Source of the DNA: Atherix ibis
Lineage: Eukaryota > Arthropoda > Insecta > Diptera > Athericidae
Reading direction: 5' to 3'
Length of the DNA: 64,000 nucleotides
Assembly: GCA_958298945.1 (NCBI GenBank)
Contig: OY282610.1
Span: forward strand, 30,454,167 to 30,518,166
This document shows positions 61,601 through 64,000 of the stretch, one piece after another. Positions within the stretch are counted from its first letter, which is position 1; each line of letters opens with the position of its first letter. The position numbers were made by a program, and so were the translations under genes. The notes under the pieces were generated by a model. It worked only from the letters and a program-made list of their open reading frames with translations. It had not been told where the DNA came from and made no database searches.

Positions 61601-62285
61601 GTAGGCAACTTTATTCTTATGATTTTTTCAAAGATTTTTTAAATATATCCAATTAAAATTGAATATTCCAAAATTATATTTGTAAAGTATTTTTATTTGC
61701 TTAAACAAAAAACCAATCTATAAAAACAATACCGTCTGTCTGAGTTCGAATTCAGCTAACTCAGATTATTAAGCGAAATAGATTTAATAAATACAGAATA
61801 AACAAAATAAAATCAAAAAACCAAAAGTTATTTTAATTTTAATATTTCAATTTTTATTTTATTTTAAACAGTAAAAATTTCATTAAAAAAAAGATCTTTA
61901 ATAAGAATTTTTTTATGGATTTCGCAATACCATTTTGTATGTTAAAAATTTTCAAAATACTTTCTTGAATCTGTGAGCTAAATTTATAAATTTGAAATGC
62001 GCAAAAAGTATTTTTTTTTTGTATTAAACGAAAATGCCAAATATATATAAAAAATACTTTAAGACTTAACAAAAATTACAATATGAAATTTAATTTCTCT
62101 AATTAACCCTTATAAAAATTTAAAAAAATTAGAAGAAAAAAAAACATTTTACTATTGTTTCCGATATATGGCCAAATAGTTGCATTACGAACTTCCTCAT
62201 CTCAAAACTTTTTTTCGTTAATAAACGCACGACCCTATAGTCTTGTAGTGCATCAGTGTGGACATCAAAAAAATGAAAATTAATC
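61601..62285. other. dpr intron, A+T-rich
   Basis: No exon found. The 72-codon minus-strand frame at 61854-62072 is low-complexity and not credible. Confidence 0.45.
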
Positions 62286-62289
62286 AAAT

Positions 62290-62660
62290 TTTGTATTCAG
62301 GTGTGACCTTCAAAATTGTGGAATGAGTAAGAGCTCCTGTAAGGTCACACCGTCGATGAACATTGAAGCCCCTCAAAAGGCGCTTCGAAAAGGGGATCTG
62401 CACGTTGGATCAGACATTGCAGAAACTTGGGTACTCCACCATGATAACGACCCGTGTCGTCCCTAAGCGCCCTTTTTACCTGATTTCAGTCCATGTGACA
62501 TTTGCTTAACATAAAAACAAACACTTGACAGGATATAGACTTAGCAGTGTCAATGATGTCCAAAGAAGTGTAACCGAAGAGCTGAAGACGATTCCAGTTG
62601 AAGACTTCCAGCGCTGCTACGAAGAGTAGCAAAAATGCCTCCATCTAATAGGAGAAATAG
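62290..62660 (+). mobile_element. Mariner-like transposase relic in the dpr intron
   Basis: The plus strand reads WVLHHDNDPC (second catalytic Asp, HHDNAP in relatives), FLPDFSPCDICLT (third Asp kept), then VNDVQRSVTEELKTIPVEDF and QRCYEE. Frames change and the N-terminal half is missing. Confidence 0.62.
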
Positions 62661-63196
62661 TGCTGTTTTGGTCAACCAACCAGAACATTTGGTCAACCAA
62701 GTTTTTTTTTATAAAGATGTCCTTGAAAGAAATAGTGCTGTTCGAGTCAGATTATACATTGTAGACACTTTAATGCTCCAATCCATGCCACACAGGTTTC
62801 TTTATCTGTGAATATTAGTCGGGGAAAAAAATGTATGTCTGTGATACCCAAGCCACCTATTCTTAACACAGTACACCCTCCCCCCCCCTTCCCTTCACAT
62901 TTTCCTGCATTACTTTTTATTCACTATTTAGTAAGCTTGTTCTGAAAAATTTGGACTTGAATTTCGGAAATAATTTTTCTTAATAATCTGATAAAATTTA
63001 TTCCATAAAACGAATTTAATTAACATTCAAATACAAAAGTATTTGTTTAAGAATAATTTCACTTTTAAAATTCACTCTACGCTTTATAAAACTAAAAGCC
63101 AAGGGATAATCAAAAATTATATTTAAGCTAAAAATCTCATAAGTCACTCTCATAACTTTTCTGCTACATTCCATTTATTAAATAGTCGTCCGTGTA
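62661..63196. other. A+T-rich spacer with a C-rich tract
   Basis: A C-rich tract lies at about 62877-62897, and GAAATAGTGCTGTT occurs at 62646 and 62729. Nothing else recognised. Confidence 0.4.
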
Positions 63197-63199
63197 GTA

Positions 63200-64000
63200 C
63201 GAAGGTCGTTCAATAAGTCCTTAGAAAATCCGAAAAATTGAGCTCGTAGTGTCGGTAATGATTTTTTTGTGTAAGTAGCATTGTCAACAGGAAAGCTGTC
63301 AAAATTTCAGCTCAATCCATAGCGTCGAGTAAAGTTAACGACATTTATTTGTGCATAACAATGGAAAAAAACGAGTTTAGGGCTGTCATCAAACATCTCC
63401 ATTTGAAAGGCTTAAGCCCGAAAGAAATCAAAGCCGAGTTGGATGCAGTTCATGGCACATCTGCACCTGTGTTTGCGACGGTTTACAATTGGGTGAATGA
63501 ATTTAAACGTGGCCGTTCATCCACAAAAGATGAACATCGTTCAGGACGCCTAGTTGAGGTGTCTACTCCTGAAATCATTGACAAAATCCACGATCTGGTT
63601 TTGAACGATCGGCGAATTAAAGTGCGCGAATTAGTTGAGGCCACGGGCATATCACAAGCTACAGTCGCTTCAATTTAGCATGAAAAATTGTCTGTGAAAA
63701 AAATTTCGGCAAGATGGGTGCCGCGTTTGCTCTCAGAGGAGAATAAGCGCAATCGTGTAGTGGACTCTGAGGCTATGTTGGCACTCTTTCATCGCAATCC
63801 TGCCGAATTCCTTCGTCGAATGTCACTGTGGACGAAACCTGGATACACTACTACACTCCAGAAACGAAGAGACAGTCATCACAGTGGATTTTCAAGGGTG
63901 AACGGGCTCCGAAGAAGGCAATACCTGTACCATCGGCCTTCAAGGTGATGGCCACGGTCTTTTGGGATTCGCAGGGCATCATTTTTATCGACTACTTGGA
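63200..64000 (+). mobile_element. Mariner element, family A, 5' part (runs off the window)
   Basis: TA at 63198-63199, then the inverted repeat CGAAGGTCGTTCAATAAGTC. The transposase frame starts at ATG 63361. Same family as 1-1085, opposite orientation. The 3' end lies beyond 64000. Confidence 0.92.
63361..64000 (+). pseudogene. Mariner transposase pseudogene, family A, 3' end outside window
   Basis: MEKNEFRAVIKHLHLKGLSP begins the first HTH; NWVNEFKRGRSS and RIKVRELVEATGISQATVAS follow. A TAG (63676-63678) replaces a Leu codon (the copy at the left edge has TTG). The frame then continues HEKLSVKKISARWVPRLLSE to FLRR, where a one-base loss near 63820 shifts out of the VTVDETW segment. The following codons in the restored frame resemble YYTPETKRQS and MATVFWDSQGIIFIDYL up to the edge. 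Inactive through at least two lesions. Confidence 0.88.

Noticed and set aside
61742..61760. GAGTTCGAATTC as a tRNA B box
   Set aside because: No matching A box, stems or cloverleaf could be drawn around it.
1..64000. CRISPR arrays, operons, riboswitches, prokaryotic terminators
   Set aside because: The window is clearly eukaryotic; the tandem arrays found have no spacer-repeat organisation.

Overview
The window is A+T-rich eukaryotic DNA, roughly three quarters A+T by eye. It looks like an insect, probably a fly. The evidence is a dpr-type immunoglobulin (Ig) exon pair, a UBE2H-like gene with short introns, and a dense load of mariner, R1-like and Jockey-like transposable elements. There is no bacterial gene organisation, and most of the sequence is intron or intergenic DNA filled with decayed elements.

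Host genes. (1) A complete five-exon gene on the minus strand (3115-4240) encodes a 167-residue E2 ubiquitin-conjugating enzyme. It is closest to UBE2H but clearly divergent, keeps the HPN motif and active-site cysteine, and lacks the usual acidic tail. (2) On the plus strand, exons at 61077-61179 and 61413-61600 encode the second Ig domain of a Dpr-family neuronal adhesion protein. A likely 54-base linker exon lies 11 kb upstream at 49886-49939. The first Ig domain was not found, so a large part of the window may be dpr intron. A weak candidate N-terminal exon lies at 40806-41063.

Mobile elements from left to right. A mariner (family A, minus) runs off the left edge, and a second copy (plus) runs off the right edge. 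A short inverted-repeat element lies at 2071-2399. DD41D-type Tc1/mariner relics occur at 5.7, 15.3, 24.4, 29.2, 51.1 and 53.4-54.7 kb. Family B mariners lie at 9.17-10.07 kb (rearranged into a fold-back form), 28.9 kb (internally deleted) and 37.86-39.03 kb. Family C mariners lie at 17.19-18.47 kb (one long open reading frame with two of three catalytic residues replaced) and 29.44-30.66 kb. Other mariner relics lie at 7.4, 11.8-12.9, 13.1, 25.2, 34.2, 36.2, 47.9, 54.7 and 62.3 kb. Non-LTR retrotransposon relics lie at 35.6-36.2 and 44.6-45.3 kb (R1-like), 50.4-51.06 and 59.6-60.4 kb (Jockey-like), and 58.3-59.35 kb (two reverse-transcriptase pieces in opposite orientation).

Tandem and inverted repeats. 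A roughly 77-bp repeat with a ~380-390-bp higher-order period fills 20.56-22.10 kb. Ten 166-bp units, each carrying a long hairpin, fill 42.48-44.13 kb. Several element relics contain short-loop, almost perfect inverted duplications. A 340-bp dispersed repeat is present twice, and one copy is the empty-site version of a DD41D insertion.

No element copy seen whole inside the window looks able to mobilise itself. The only apparently functional coding sequences are the E2 enzyme and the dpr exons. Identifications come from reading translations and recalling protein families; no database search was possible.
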